Source of the DNA: Haloarcula nitratireducens
GTDB lineage: Archaea; Halobacteriota; Halobacteria; Halobacteriales; Haloarculaceae
Assembly (NCBI RefSeq): GCF_019599505.1
Contig: NZ_RKLT01000051.1
Span: forward strand, 1 to 8,856
Length of the DNA: 8,856 nucleotides
Direction of reading: 5' to 3'
In this document: positions 1 to 6,542 of the stretch, piece after piece
Layout of the letters: the number at the start of each line of letters is the position of its first letter
Numbering within the stretch: the first letter of the stretch is position 1
Program-made: the position numbers and the translations under genes
The notes under the pieces: generated by a model
Told to the model about the DNA's origin: nothing
Databases searched by the model: none
What the model saw: only the letters and a program-made list of their open reading frames with translations

Positions 1-78
1 TTGTGTCGGCTTGTTTCCGTCCACGTTGTCGAGAGCGTCTTGAAGTTCCTTGACGGAGATCTCGTCAAGATGGTCCAT
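1..78 (-). CDS. IS630-like transposase, N-terminal 26 residues (runs off left edge)
   Basis: The minus-strand frame opens with ATG at 78 and reads MDHLDEISVKELQDALDNVD, then GNKPTQ, before leaving the window. This resembles, from memory, the start of haloarchaeal IS630-family transposases, where the segment leads into a helix-turn-helix that binds the element's ends, followed by a DDE catalytic domain. None of the catalytic part is visible here. No clear ribosome site precedes the ATG, so it may be translated from a leaderless or short-leader message. The gene points away from the regulator at 121-813 and lies just past its 3' end, as expected for an element inserted there. The family call rests on 26 residues, so another IS family with a similar N-terminus is possible. 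Confidence 0.65.
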   Translation of the reverse strand, partial: MDHLDEISVKELQDALDNVDGNKPTQ

Positions 79-122
79 TACATCACTCAACGTACTACGG
101 GCGGAAAGTTCTAACGATTACT
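1..122 (-). mobile_element. 5' terminal part of an IS630-like insertion sequence
   Basis: Between the transposase ATG at 78 and the end of the regulator frame at 121 there are only about 42 bases, enough for a terminal inverted repeat and a minimal promoter. On the minus strand the junction reads CTATAG then TAATCG, with overlapping TA dinucleotides at 122-125. IS630 elements insert at TA and duplicate it, so one of these is the probable target duplication. The other end lies outside the window, so the inverted repeat cannot be matched and the exact boundary is inferred. Confidence 0.5.
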
Positions 123-813
123 ATAGCTGAGCAGTCTCGGGATCATGGCCACAGATGCCGATACACTCGTCCATGATGTTGAGTCCACACCGATTGTCGT
201 CCGGAAGTGCGTCGTGCAGGTAGAGAGTACAGTTGTCACAAGCGAGCGCTTGCGCGGTCAGCTCGGGATTCCAGTCGACGATCGCCTCGAGAATCGGCGG
301 CGAGTAAATATACTCCATTTCCATGCCATCGAGCACACGCTGGCAAAACACATCGAGGTTCCCCGACTTGTAGATCGTCGTTCCGAGCCCCCGAATCGAA
401 TCAGTCGATTCGAGAAGATACGTGACCCGCTCAATCGGCGTGTATGGATAGTTCGGTCCAGGATACGCGACGACAGCATCTTCGAAGTATTCGACTGCAA
501 ATCCTTCCATCTCTTGGGGCAGCCACTGCCAAACCTCACGGAGGGTTTCACCGGTTCGCATCCCCTCGCGCAAGGCGAGGAACCGACCACTCACGAACGC
601 TCCCAACGGCGTGAGTTCGTAGGCCGGTCCGTTACGCACGATCCACGAGCGGTCTTCGAAGTCGCGGATAATGCGTCCAATCGTCGGATCAGAGGCCCCA
701 GTCACAGCACGTAGTTCGCGCCGATCATATTGTTCGTCAGTAAGCGCTTCCAATGTCGCGACACGATGTTCTGACCGCGCCAGAAACTCGATTGCCTGAA
801 TCGCGGGCCCCAT
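121..813 (-). CDS. Winged-helix transcriptional regulator, FilR1-like, probably C-terminally truncated
   Basis: 230 residues from the ATG at 813. A GTG at 828 would add five residues, but the TATA-like box at 835-842 lies about 26 bases from the ATG, which favours a leaderless start at 813. Residues about 8-75 form a winged helix-turn-helix with the recognition region near ASDPTIGRIIRDFE, then a wing and YELTPLG. The rest resembles the FilR1 ligand-sensing domain of haloarchaeal HTH regulators. It carries six cysteines (157, 192, 195, 209, 217, 221), including CDNC at 192-195, so metal or redox sensing is conceivable but unproven. The frame stops right after GHDPETAQL. Family members, as I recall them, usually continue for some 25-35 residues (a GYDPETG-like strand, then a final helix). 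The stop abuts the IS630-like end, so truncation by insertion is likely. The target is unknown; the cupin and CxxC genes upstream are candidates. Confidence 0.75.
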   Translation of the reverse strand: MGPAIQAIEFLARSEHRVATLEALTDEQYDRRELRAVTGASDPTIGRIIRDFEDRSWIVRNGPAYELTPLGAFVSGRFLALREGMRTGETLREVWQWLPQEMEGFAVEYFEDAVVAYPGPNYPYTPIERVTYLLESTDSIRGLGTTIYKSGNLDVFCQRVLDGMEMEYIYSPPILEAIVDWNPELTAQALACDNCTLYLHDALPDDNRCGLNIMDECIGICGHDPETAQL

Positions 814-832
814 GATAGATATCCTCACACCA

Positions 833-846
833 TCATATATAATCCT
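833..846 (-). promoter_or_regulatory. TATA-type promoter of the FilR1-like regulator
   Basis: On the minus strand, AAGGATTATATATGATG covers this stretch, with TTATATAT at 835-842. Its centre lies about 25-26 bases upstream of the ATG at 813, the normal distance from an archaeal TATA box to the transcription start. That predicts a leaderless transcript beginning at or next to the ATG and argues against the GTG at 828. The box lies in the short gap after the CxxC gene, so the regulator can be transcribed independently of the pair upstream. Confidence 0.5.
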
Positions 847-890
847 TCGTTCGAGCCAAAAACGGGCGATGAGGGTTGAGATGACGGCTC

Positions 891-1100
891 TCAGCAGTCG
901 TACACCCAGAATGTATGTCCCGCTGGACAGTGGACAGTGCTGTGGGATCCATAGGCTGCGACGTACGGACGTACTGTGACGTCGGCTTCTCGATCCGGCC
1001 TCGAAATGGTCACAGATCGCTCACAATGCGGGCACGCAACCTCCGTCTCCAGAGCCGGCTCTGGTGACGCTGCAGTGGCTCGTTCCATGTCCTCATTCAC
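891..1100 (-). CDS. Small zinc-ribbon-like CxxC protein (69 aa)
   Basis: The protein has an acidic, Ala/Glu-rich N-terminus (1-21), then CPHC at 23-26, a linker, and CPAGH at 58-62 with a final Cys 69. This CxxC...CxxxH...C layout suggests one structural zinc site. It has no membrane segment or signal peptide. The start is GTG at 1100, which overlaps the TGA of the upstream cupin gene by four bases (GTGA) and so points to translational coupling. A start at ATG 1088 would lose only four residues and keep the fold. Haloarchaea encode many such small CPxC proteins, mostly of unknown role. The coupling suggests it works with the cupin. No function is assigned. Confidence 0.7.
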   Translation of the reverse strand: MNEDMERATAASPEPALETEVACPHCERSVTISRPDREADVTVRPYVAAYGSHSTVHCPAGHTFWVYDC

Positions 1101-1483
1101 TCACTCACTTGTTCAAAGATGTGGTCGATGACTGCAGTGTGCTCGGCTTGTGGACTGAACATGACGATCTCGGAATCGTCGTTCGCTCGAATCGTGTGAC
1201 CTGGCGGCCAGTAGAAGAGATCCCCCGCCTCGGTGGCCTCTTCGTGTCCGTCTGCATAGCTGGCAGTGAGCGTCCCTGCCAGGACGTAGCCCCAGTGTGG
1301 ACACTGACAGAGATCATCCTCGAGTCCCTGCAACAGTGGCGTGATATCCGTTCCCGCAGCGAACGTGAAGTACTCGCCACTGAGCTCCCCATATTCGCTT
1401 GCGTCACCGAACCCTATCTGCTGACGGGCGACAGCGTCTGGTGTGTCAATTCTGACCGGGACGTCTTGTTTATCTTGCTTCAT
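1097..1483 (-). CDS. Single-domain cupin protein (128 aa)
   Basis: This is a small beta-barrel cupin. The first cupin motif falls at about residues 58-75, around CQCPHWGYVLAGTLTASYAD, with His 63 and the conserved G-x-Y-V-L-x-G turn. The second is GDLFYWPPGHTIRA at 87-100, with P94, G95 and His 96. The family's usual HxH pair is replaced by CPHW, seen in other small cupins of this type, so metal binding may use His 63, His 96 and perhaps Cys 61. The substrate is unknown; members include enzymes and sensors. The start is ATG at 1483 rather than GTG at 1492, because a strong Shine-Dalgarno (GAGGTGA, 1489-1495) overlaps the GTG and sits 5 bases before the ATG. It forms a two-gene unit with the CxxC protein, and the FilR1-like regulator follows on the same strand. 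Confidence 0.85.
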   Translation of the reverse strand: MKQDKQDVPVRIDTPDAVARQQIGFGDASEYGELSGEYFTFAAGTDITPLLQGLEDDLCQCPHWGYVLAGTLTASYADGHEEATEAGDLFYWPPGHTIRANDDSEIVMFSPQAEHTAVIDHIFEQVSE

Positions 1484-1488
1484 CGTAG

Positions 1489-1495
1489 TCACCTC
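1489..1495 (-). promoter_or_regulatory. Strong ribosome binding site of the cupin gene
   Basis: GAGGTGA on the minus strand matches the anti-Shine-Dalgarno end of haloarchaeal 16S rRNA, and five bases separate it from the ATG at 1483. It decides the start of the cupin gene, since it overlaps the upstream GTG. A leadered message is notable because many haloarchaeal first genes are leaderless. The promoter should therefore lie further upstream; CTTAAG at 1536-1541 is only a weak TATA candidate. Confidence 0.7.
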
Positions 1496-1720
1496 TCACT
1501 AAGAGGGCGACCAGATGGCTGTAGGTCACTTCAGTCTTAAGCCGGCCACACAGCTTCATCAGTAGTACCCTGTCGATCGATTGGTCAGCTGTCTGGTCTC
1601 TCTTAGTAGTCTAGTCGACGGCGCCAGGGGAAGTGTACTTATCTAGTGAAGATTTTCACTAGGTGAATATTTTCTGTCCCGTCTCTCCGAGTACAGCATC
1701 CAAATTCAGTCTTCAGCTGA
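1496..1720. other. Gene-free stretch between photolyase relic and cupin
   Basis: No frame here has haloarchaeal-like protein content. It contains the upstream region of the cupin gene, the perfect inverted repeat at 1643-1662, and three CTAG tetranucleotides (1611, 1643, 1659). Because genes on both sides run on the minus strand, it is both the 3' region of the photolyase relic and the 5' region of the cupin operon. Confidence 0.6.
1643..1662. repeat. Perfect inverted repeat CTAGTGAA-GATT-TTCACTAG
   Basis: Two perfect 8-base arms (1643-1650 and 1655-1662) surround a 4-base spacer. Directly after, GTGAATATTTTC (1663-1674) echoes GTGAAGATTTTC (1646-1657) with one mismatch, so one arm plus spacer is also directly repeated 17 bases on. 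As DNA this looks like a dyad operator for a homodimeric winged-helix protein; as RNA it could form a short, AT-rich hairpin. No poly-T tract follows in a form that would make a convincing terminator. It lies 160 bases upstream of the cupin ATG. Confidence 0.6.
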
Positions 1721-2260
1721 TTACTTGTCGAACTGGGAAAGTGCGGCTTGAGAAGCTGATGCCTGTGTATTGCCATCGTCAGTAGCCAGTGACGGTTCAT
1801 TGAGTGCTTCCTCGACCATGCGCTGACTCTTCGGCGACAGAGAGGCTCGCCGGAAGACCTCGGGATCGCTAAATGCCGCTTCGGACTCCGCGCGAAGGTC
1901 GCCGAACGTTTCGAGTACCTCCTGACGTTCCTGCTCATAGTCGACGACCGGATACGGATACGTCTCACCAATTGTGACATCCAACTCATTTTGGAGATGA
2001 AGCGGTAGCCGCTCGGGCCGATCGAGATGGTTCGAGGGGACTGCTTCGAGTTCGGGCACCCATCGCTTGATGAACGTGCCCTCCGGATCGTTGTCTCGGA
2101 CCCGTTTCCGGGGATTGTACACGCGGAGTGCGCCGATACCTTTGAGACCGCTCTGACTCTGCTACTGTGTGTAATTGATCGCCGGATCGGCGTCGATCAG
2201 ATGATAGTACATGTAGTCGGCACCGATCAGCCAGGGTTGCTTGATTCGTCGATGGCACCG
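1721..2260 (-). pseudogene. Photolyase/cryptochrome relic (3' part of FAD-binding domain, internal TAG)
   Basis: From about 2242 the minus strand reads KQPWLIGADYMYYHLIDADP, then AINYTQ, a TAG at 2162-2164, and on in the same frame QSQSGLKGIGALRVYNPRKR, DNDPEGTFIKRWVPELEAVP. This is the C-terminal FAD-binding region of a DNA photolyase/cryptochrome. Homologues carry NY-x-Q-W-Q at this site, so TAG most likely replaces TGG (Trp) by one G-to-A change. The antenna domain and most of the FAD domain (over 300 residues) are missing: upstream sequence meets the SAM-hydrolase-like gene after less than 100 bases, and I cannot follow the frame there. The 3' end looks intact, reaching a normal stop at 1721 after a low-complexity Ser/Ala/Gln tail. 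The open frame from the GTG at 2122 would give a 133-residue fragment lacking most of the fold, so a working flavoprotein is not expected. Confidence 0.8.
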
Positions 2261-2352
2261 ATCTCCTTTCAGTCTGGATCGAGCGCAGTATTGAGGCAAC
2301 CGGCCTTGTCCTCTCTATCGTCGAGAAGGCCTCGCTCAATCCCGATATTGAC

Positions 2353-3132
2353 CTATGAGGGCTGAAACTGAATCGAATCGCCCGGCTGTGGGTGGTCGAA
2401 TGCGGCCGCCGCAGACCCGCCACGCAAAAAGAGTTCCGCGTAGGGATCCGAACCACCGGCCGAGCCGGGGATAAAGCCGAGCTCGCCTTCGGCGACGTCG
2501 GCCACCCCCTCGCCAATAGTGACTGTTTTCGTTTCGGCATTGATACTGAGCGTGGGCCTCTCACTGTACTGGTCGAGTGAGGAGGCCCGAATCGAGGTCT
2601 TGATATTGCCGTACCCATCGACGTGACAAACCGTTTGGTCTGGGACCGACGGGATCGTTTGGGGCGATCGGGCTGGGCCAAGCGACTGTCGGTTCCCGTT
2701 CGCGAGTTCCACAACTCGAGTCGGGAAGACGTCCCGTGACCGAAACTGTCCCCCAGTCGCTGGGAGCTCGATCACGCGATACTCCTGAATCCGATCTCTG
2801 ACGAATGAGAGATTGTAGCCGGCGTCGACGGCAACGACAGGAACACCATTCTCCAACTCCAGGTAACAGAGATCGCCGCCTTCATCGGCCTGGTCCGGTG
2901 TGGTTGCTTCCGTTCGCGGGGCGGTATTCGAGTACACGAGAAGCTCGTCAAACACTGGATTGTGCAACGCAAGTTGTGCGATCCAAAAGCCGGTCGCGAC
3001 CGTCGAAAACGGGGGTACTGCAGTCGTCTGGACGTCGATGGTTTGATCTTCGTATTTCAGCCGGTGGACGACCTCCGAGAAGGCCGGATCTGACTGCCCG
3101 TAGTCCGCGATGAGATGGATGAATGCGCTCAT
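2353..3132 (-). CDS. SAM hydrolase / SAM-hydroxide adenosyltransferase-like protein (DUF62)
   Basis: At 259 residues this is the usual length for the DUF62 family, which cleaves S-adenosylmethionine with water to adenosine and methionine and is related to SAM-dependent fluorinase and chlorinase. The N-terminal domain opens with IHLIADYGQSDP (5-16), where Asp 10 matches the family's nucleoside-binding Asp; VPPFSTVATGFWIAQLA (39-55) fits the family's next helix. VVAVDAGYNLSFV (99-111) stands where members have PDNGLL. The C-terminal domain shows HVDGYGNIKTS (169-179) and GSAGGSDPYAELFLRGGSAA (223-242). The sequence is divergent, so the exact reaction is uncertain. The start is ATG at 3132 with GGAGAT (3138-3143) at good spacing. 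The kinase gene ends 82 bases upstream on the same strand, so co-transcription is possible. A photolyase relic follows. Confidence 0.8.
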   Translation of the reverse strand: MSAFIHLIADYGQSDPAFSEVVHRLKYEDQTIDVQTTAVPPFSTVATGFWIAQLALHNPVFDELLVYSNTAPRTEATTPDQADEGGDLCYLELENGVPVVAVDAGYNLSFVRDRIQEYRVIELPATGGQFRSRDVFPTRVVELANGNRQSLGPARSPQTIPSVPDQTVCHVDGYGNIKTSIRASSLDQYSERPTLSINAETKTVTIGEGVADVAEGELGFIPGSAGGSDPYAELFLRGGSAAAAFDHPQPGDSIQFQPS

Positions 3133-3214
3133 ATGGGATCTCCGTCTAACTACAGTCTCAAGTGAGGAGAACGTACTGGTCGGATTGCTCCCAAGGCTAA
3201 ACCCGTGCAGGAGG

Positions 3215-6200
3215 TCAAACCGAAAGGGACGTCAACTCGACCTGTGCGCCGCCGGCGTCGCTTTCGGTAATCGTCATCTCCCACCCGTGGGCCTCGACGA
3301 CCTGTTTGACGATACGCAATCCAAAGCCAGTTCCAGTATCCGATGTCGAATAGCCAGCCTCGAACACCGCATCACGTTCGGCTGGTGGGATACCCGGGCC
3401 GTCGTCCGCCACATAGAACCCGTCTCTAAGATCACCGATAGTCACCGTCACATCGTCACCACCGTGTTCGACTGCATTCCGGATAAGATTTTCCAGCAGT
3501 TGCTTCAGCTGGCCTTCGTCGGCCCGAATGATCTGTTCAGTGTTCGGCTGGAGTGTTGCGTCTGCGGTGTCGACGTTCTGCCAGCAGTTCGTGGCGAGTG
3601 TCGAGAGTTCGAGTACTGCCAGTTCCTGTACACGGTTGCCCTCGCGGGCAAGCGTCAGAAGATTCTCGATCAAGGCGTCCATCCGACTAAGCGCGCGCTC
3701 GATTGCATCCAGATGCTCACTCTCACACTCCTCCTGTACAAGTTTGAGCCGTCCCTCCGCCACCTGCAGTGGATTCTGCAGATCGTGTGAGACGACACTG
3801 GCGAACTCCTCCAAGCGGTCGTTCTGGCGGGTCAGTTCCTGCTCGCGTTCCCGCAACTGTTCGGTCTGTTCAACCTGTCCGAGTGCCGTGGCGACGTTGC
3901 TCGCCAGAATCTCACCGAGCACAATATCGTGCTGGGCAAACGCTTCAGACTCGTCTGAGCAAGCAATCAAGATGCCACGCTCCCCAAGTGGGAGGTGATA
4001 CTCACTCTGAACTGGCGAGTCCAGATTGTAGATATCTGGGTCCTCGTGAACATCGTCGAGGGCGAGCGCCTCACCGCTCTCGTAGACACGCCAAGCGATA
4101 CTGTCCCCGCCTGTGAACGTCGGCGGGTCACCAACGAGCTCCTGCCCGGCAGCACTCGCTGCGACGGGCACGAGCGCAGCCCGCTCGTCATCGTAAAGAT
4201 GGATTGCGTTCGCATCCATCCCCAGAATATTGCGAGCCGCTTGGACACCAATCTCGGCCACCGCCTCACGTGTGTCGGCGGCCATCAGTTCACGTGTCGT
4301 TTCGTTGAGTGCCGCAAGGCGGTCTTCGCGCGTCTTCTGTGCAGTAATGTCGCGGTACACCCAGAGATGTCCAGCTTCTTCCGGCAGTTCGATCGGATGA
4401 TAGCTCCACGAAAACGTCCGGCCATCTTGCAGTGCCACCTCGTCGTTGCGAACCGGACCACACTCGGCCACCAGATGGTCGATCTGCTCGACGAACCCAT
4501 CTGGATCGACGACCATGTCGCTGACCTCCTCCACCAGTCGGGTACAGTCGGCGCCACGAAGTTCGTCTGGCGTCCCCGGAAAGTCGAACAGATCGACCAG
4601 TTGTTCGTTAATCGCGACGACGTTTCTCTCCTCGTCTTCTGCAATGACACCGATGGGAAGCGTCTCGAACAGCGTGGATAGCAGTGCGTTCGTCCGTTCG
4701 AGCACCCGCTCGTATTCCTTCTGTTCGGTCACCTCGCGATCGGAGATAATAAGCGAGACGACCTCTCCATCGTCGTTTGTCACTGGTCGGAAGACGCCCT
4801 CGACTGTGTATGGCTCACCGGTCGGTCGAACGAGATCGGTCTCGAATTCGACGTATTCACCATCCATAGCTCGGTCCACCCACGTCTTGACTTCCTCTTG
4901 GAGAGAAGCAGAATGATCGAACCATGCAGTCTCCCAGAACGGCATACCAATCACGTCCTCATGGAGCATCTCGACGTAGTCCATCGCGGTCTCGTTGATA
5001 TCGAGAACGGTGCCATCCGTATCGATTAGGCCAACGAGGATATTCGGATCGTGAAAAATCGCCTGATATTGCCGTTCTGCCCGCTGGAGTTCGAGTTCAC
5101 GTTCCTTGTGGTCAGTAACGTCGCGAGCGATGCCGAGTACCTGTCGAGCATCCCTATCATCCCCCTCTTCGATAAAGACAGTATCCCGAATCCAGTTGAC
5201 GCTTCCCAGTTCGGGATCCGTTCGATATTCGAGTTCACCGCGGTCACGGTCGCCAGCAGTAAGCTGCCGGTAAAAGCGAATGAATTCGTCGCGATCATCT
5301 GGATGGACGACCTGTGTGAGATGCTCCGTCCACGTCGGTGCGTCCCCCGATTCGAGATCGAAAAAGTCGCTGTACGCACCGTGACGAACGACTTCGTCAG
5401 TAGCACAGTCGATCTCGAAGATGATCGAATCAGTCTCTGCTAGTGCGAGTTGCATGCGCTCGCGGGTTTGTTCGAGCTCACACTCTCGCTGTCTGCGGTC
5501 GGTGATATCGGTAGCAATCCCCAGAACAGCCTGTTTGTCGGTGTCTACGATGTCATACGGCAGTAACCGTGACTCATACACATGTCTCTCGCCATCAGCG
5601 TCGGGAACATCGAGTGCAGCAATGCGGGTCGCAGTCCCTGTTTCCACTACGTCCGCGATGGCGTCTCGAAGTTGCTTGGCTGCCGGTCCATCGAGCACGT
5701 CAGTTACGTGGGTGCCCTCGAGCTCGTCGACAGATAGATCGTGGATTGCCGCCTGTGTCTCGTTGGCGAGCAGCAGCTGGCCCTCTTCGTCGACGACGTA
5801 CAAGGGATGGGGAAGCGAATCGACGATCTCTCGCAGTCGTGTTTCGCTCCGTTCGACCAGCTGTCGTGACCGGTAATGCCCGACGGCGTTGGTAATCCGA
5901 TTAGCCAGTACTGCATACTGGTCGGTGCCGCCTTCCTTCTGCAGGTAGTCGGTCACGCCGGCCGAAATCGCCTCGCTAGCCACTTCCTCGGATCCCTTTC
6001 CCGTGAATAGGATGAACGGAAGGTCTGGATCGTCTTCGCGAACGGTTTCGAGAAACTCGATGCCGGTCTGTCCGGGCATATCGTAGTCGGATACGAGACA
6101 GTCAAAGCTGCCATGCGCAAGTCGTTCCAATCCGTCGCGTACAGTGGCTGCCGACTCGACAATGAGGCGGTCGTCCGTCCGTTCAAGGAACTCGCTCGTT

Positions 6201-6268
6201 AGCTCGGCGAAGTCCGGTTCGTCATCGATATGGAGAACGCGTATAGTATCCGAAAATCCGGTGCTCAT
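3215..6268 (-). CDS. Soluble hybrid sensor histidine kinase, REC-PAS(x4)-GAF-HisKA-HATPase
   Basis: 1017 residues with no membrane segment or signal peptide, so it is cytoplasmic. Residues 9-130 are a receiver domain: acidic pair D15/D16, phospho-acceptor D61 in VSDYDMPG, Thr 89 and Lys 111. PAS domains follow at about 140-258, 265-388, 395-515 and 525-645, three ending in a typical PAS-exit motif such as ATDITDRRQRE, ARDVTDHKERE and YRDITAQKTRE. A GAF domain spans about 655-798. A short coiled coil leads to HisKA, with the phospho-acceptor His 828 in SVVSHDLQNPL. The ATPase domain (about 905-1017) has ENLIRNAVEH (N-box), DDGPGIP (955-961) and TGTGFGLRIV (978-987). All catalytic residues are present. 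An N-terminal receiver before PAS repeats is a common haloarchaeal arrangement. The signal is unknown, and no separate response regulator is in the window. The ATG at 6268 is the first in-frame start; the leader is AT-rich. Confidence 0.93.
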   Translation of the reverse strand: MSTGFSDTIRVLHIDDEPDFAELTSEFLERTDDRLIVESAATVRDGLERLAHGSFDCLVSDYDMPGQTGIEFLETVREDDPDLPFILFTGKGSEEVASEAISAGVTDYLQKEGGTDQYAVLANRITNAVGHYRSRQLVERSETRLREIVDSLPHPLYVVDEEGQLLLANETQAAIHDLSVDELEGTHVTDVLDGPAAKQLRDAIADVVETGTATRIAALDVPDADGERHVYESRLLPYDIVDTDKQAVLGIATDITDRRQRECELEQTRERMQLALAETDSIIFEIDCATDEVVRHGAYSDFFDLESGDAPTWTEHLTQVVHPDDRDEFIRFYRQLTAGDRDRGELEYRTDPELGSVNWIRDTVFIEEGDDRDARQVLGIARDVTDHKERELELQRAERQYQAIFHDPNILVGLIDTDGTVLDINETAMDYVEMLHEDVIGMPFWETAWFDHSASLQEEVKTWVDRAMDGEYVEFETDLVRPTGEPYTVEGVFRPVTNDDGEVVSLIISDREVTEQKEYERVLERTNALLSTLFETLPIGVIAEDEERNVVAINEQLVDLFDFPGTPDELRGADCTRLVEEVSDMVVDPDGFVEQIDHLVAECGPVRNDEVALQDGRTFSWSYHPIELPEEAGHLWVYRDITAQKTREDRLAALNETTRELMAADTREAVAEIGVQAARNILGMDANAIHLYDDERAALVPVAASAAGQELVGDPPTFTGGDSIAWRVYESGEALALDDVHEDPDIYNLDSPVQSEYHLPLGERGILIACSDESEAFAQHDIVLGEILASNVATALGQVEQTEQLREREQELTRQNDRLEEFASVVSHDLQNPLQVAEGRLKLVQEECESEHLDAIERALSRMDALIENLLTLAREGNRVQELAVLELSTLATNCWQNVDTADATLQPNTEQIIRADEGQLKQLLENLIRNAVEHGGDDVTVTIGDLRDGFYVADDGPGIPPAERDAVFEAGYSTSDTGTGFGLRIVKQVVEAHGWEMTITESDAGGAQVELTSLSV

Positions 6269-6496
6269 TATAGTAAAATAACATAAGCGAAGGAATAACG
6301 GTTCGGGTGTGACTATCAGAATTGAAAATTAAAAACGGGCACAGGAAGTATGGTTCACACAAGGCACAAGGCGAAAACCAGCTTTAGCCACGGAATGAAC
6401 TGAAATCAAAAGAGCAACCCACGCTATAGTGGCAGACGAGAGTCTTTGTTGGGTAGTAGTTCTGTTGCGTAGTACAGACACCAGACTACCAAATGG
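6269..6496. other. Divergent intergenic region between kinase and 119-aa gene
   Basis: No credible gene: frames here give Cys-, Ser- and Leu-rich peptides unlike haloarchaeal proteins. The part next to the kinase (6269-6300) is AT-rich and should hold its promoter on the minus strand; CTTATG at 6282-6287 and CGTTATT near 6294-6300 are candidates, neither convincing. Base composition is clearly more AT-rich than the kinase gene, which marks the change from the left accessory block to the origin block. Confidence 0.5.
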
Positions 6497-6540
6497 GCTA
6501 ACCAACAACTCCAAGCATATACGGACCGTTGTTGGTTAGC
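6497..6540 (+). promoter_or_regulatory. 13-base inverted repeat centred on the TATA box of the 119-aa gene
   Basis: GCTAACCAACAAC (6497-6509) and GTTGTTGGTTAGC (6528-6540) are perfect complements with an 18-base spacer. The spacer carries GCATATAC (6515-6522), a TATA-like box about 25 bases upstream of the ATG at 6543, which predicts a leaderless message. The midpoint of the dyad (6518.5) coincides with the box centre. A protein bound to both arms would straddle or exclude TBP/TFB, as in autoregulated plasmid-copy or toxin-antitoxin promoters. It could alternatively be a remnant of mobile-element ends. Confidence 0.65.
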
Positions 6541-6542
6541 AG

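Noticed and set aside
2162..2164. TAG as a readthrough or pyrrolysine codon
   Set aside because: Haloarchaea are not known to use pyrrolysine. The site normally holds Trp and the gene has also lost its 5' half, so a nonsense mutation is the simpler reading.
2027..2365. Plus-strand frame of 112 residues in the photolyase region
   Set aside because: It lies opposite the recognisable photolyase frame and has no haloarchaeal acidic bias or known motif. The open frame comes from the codon pattern of the minus strand.
3110..6268. Several long plus-strand frames under the kinase
   Set aside because: They are rich in Arg, Ser and Cys, overlap a gene with complete domain motifs, and have no promoter or start signals of their own.
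6329..6514. Minus-strand frame of 61 residues in the divergent intergenic region
   Set aside because: Its composition (Ser, Val, Leu, Arg, few acidic residues) is unlike haloarchaeal proteins, and it crosses into the promoter dyad at 6497-6540.
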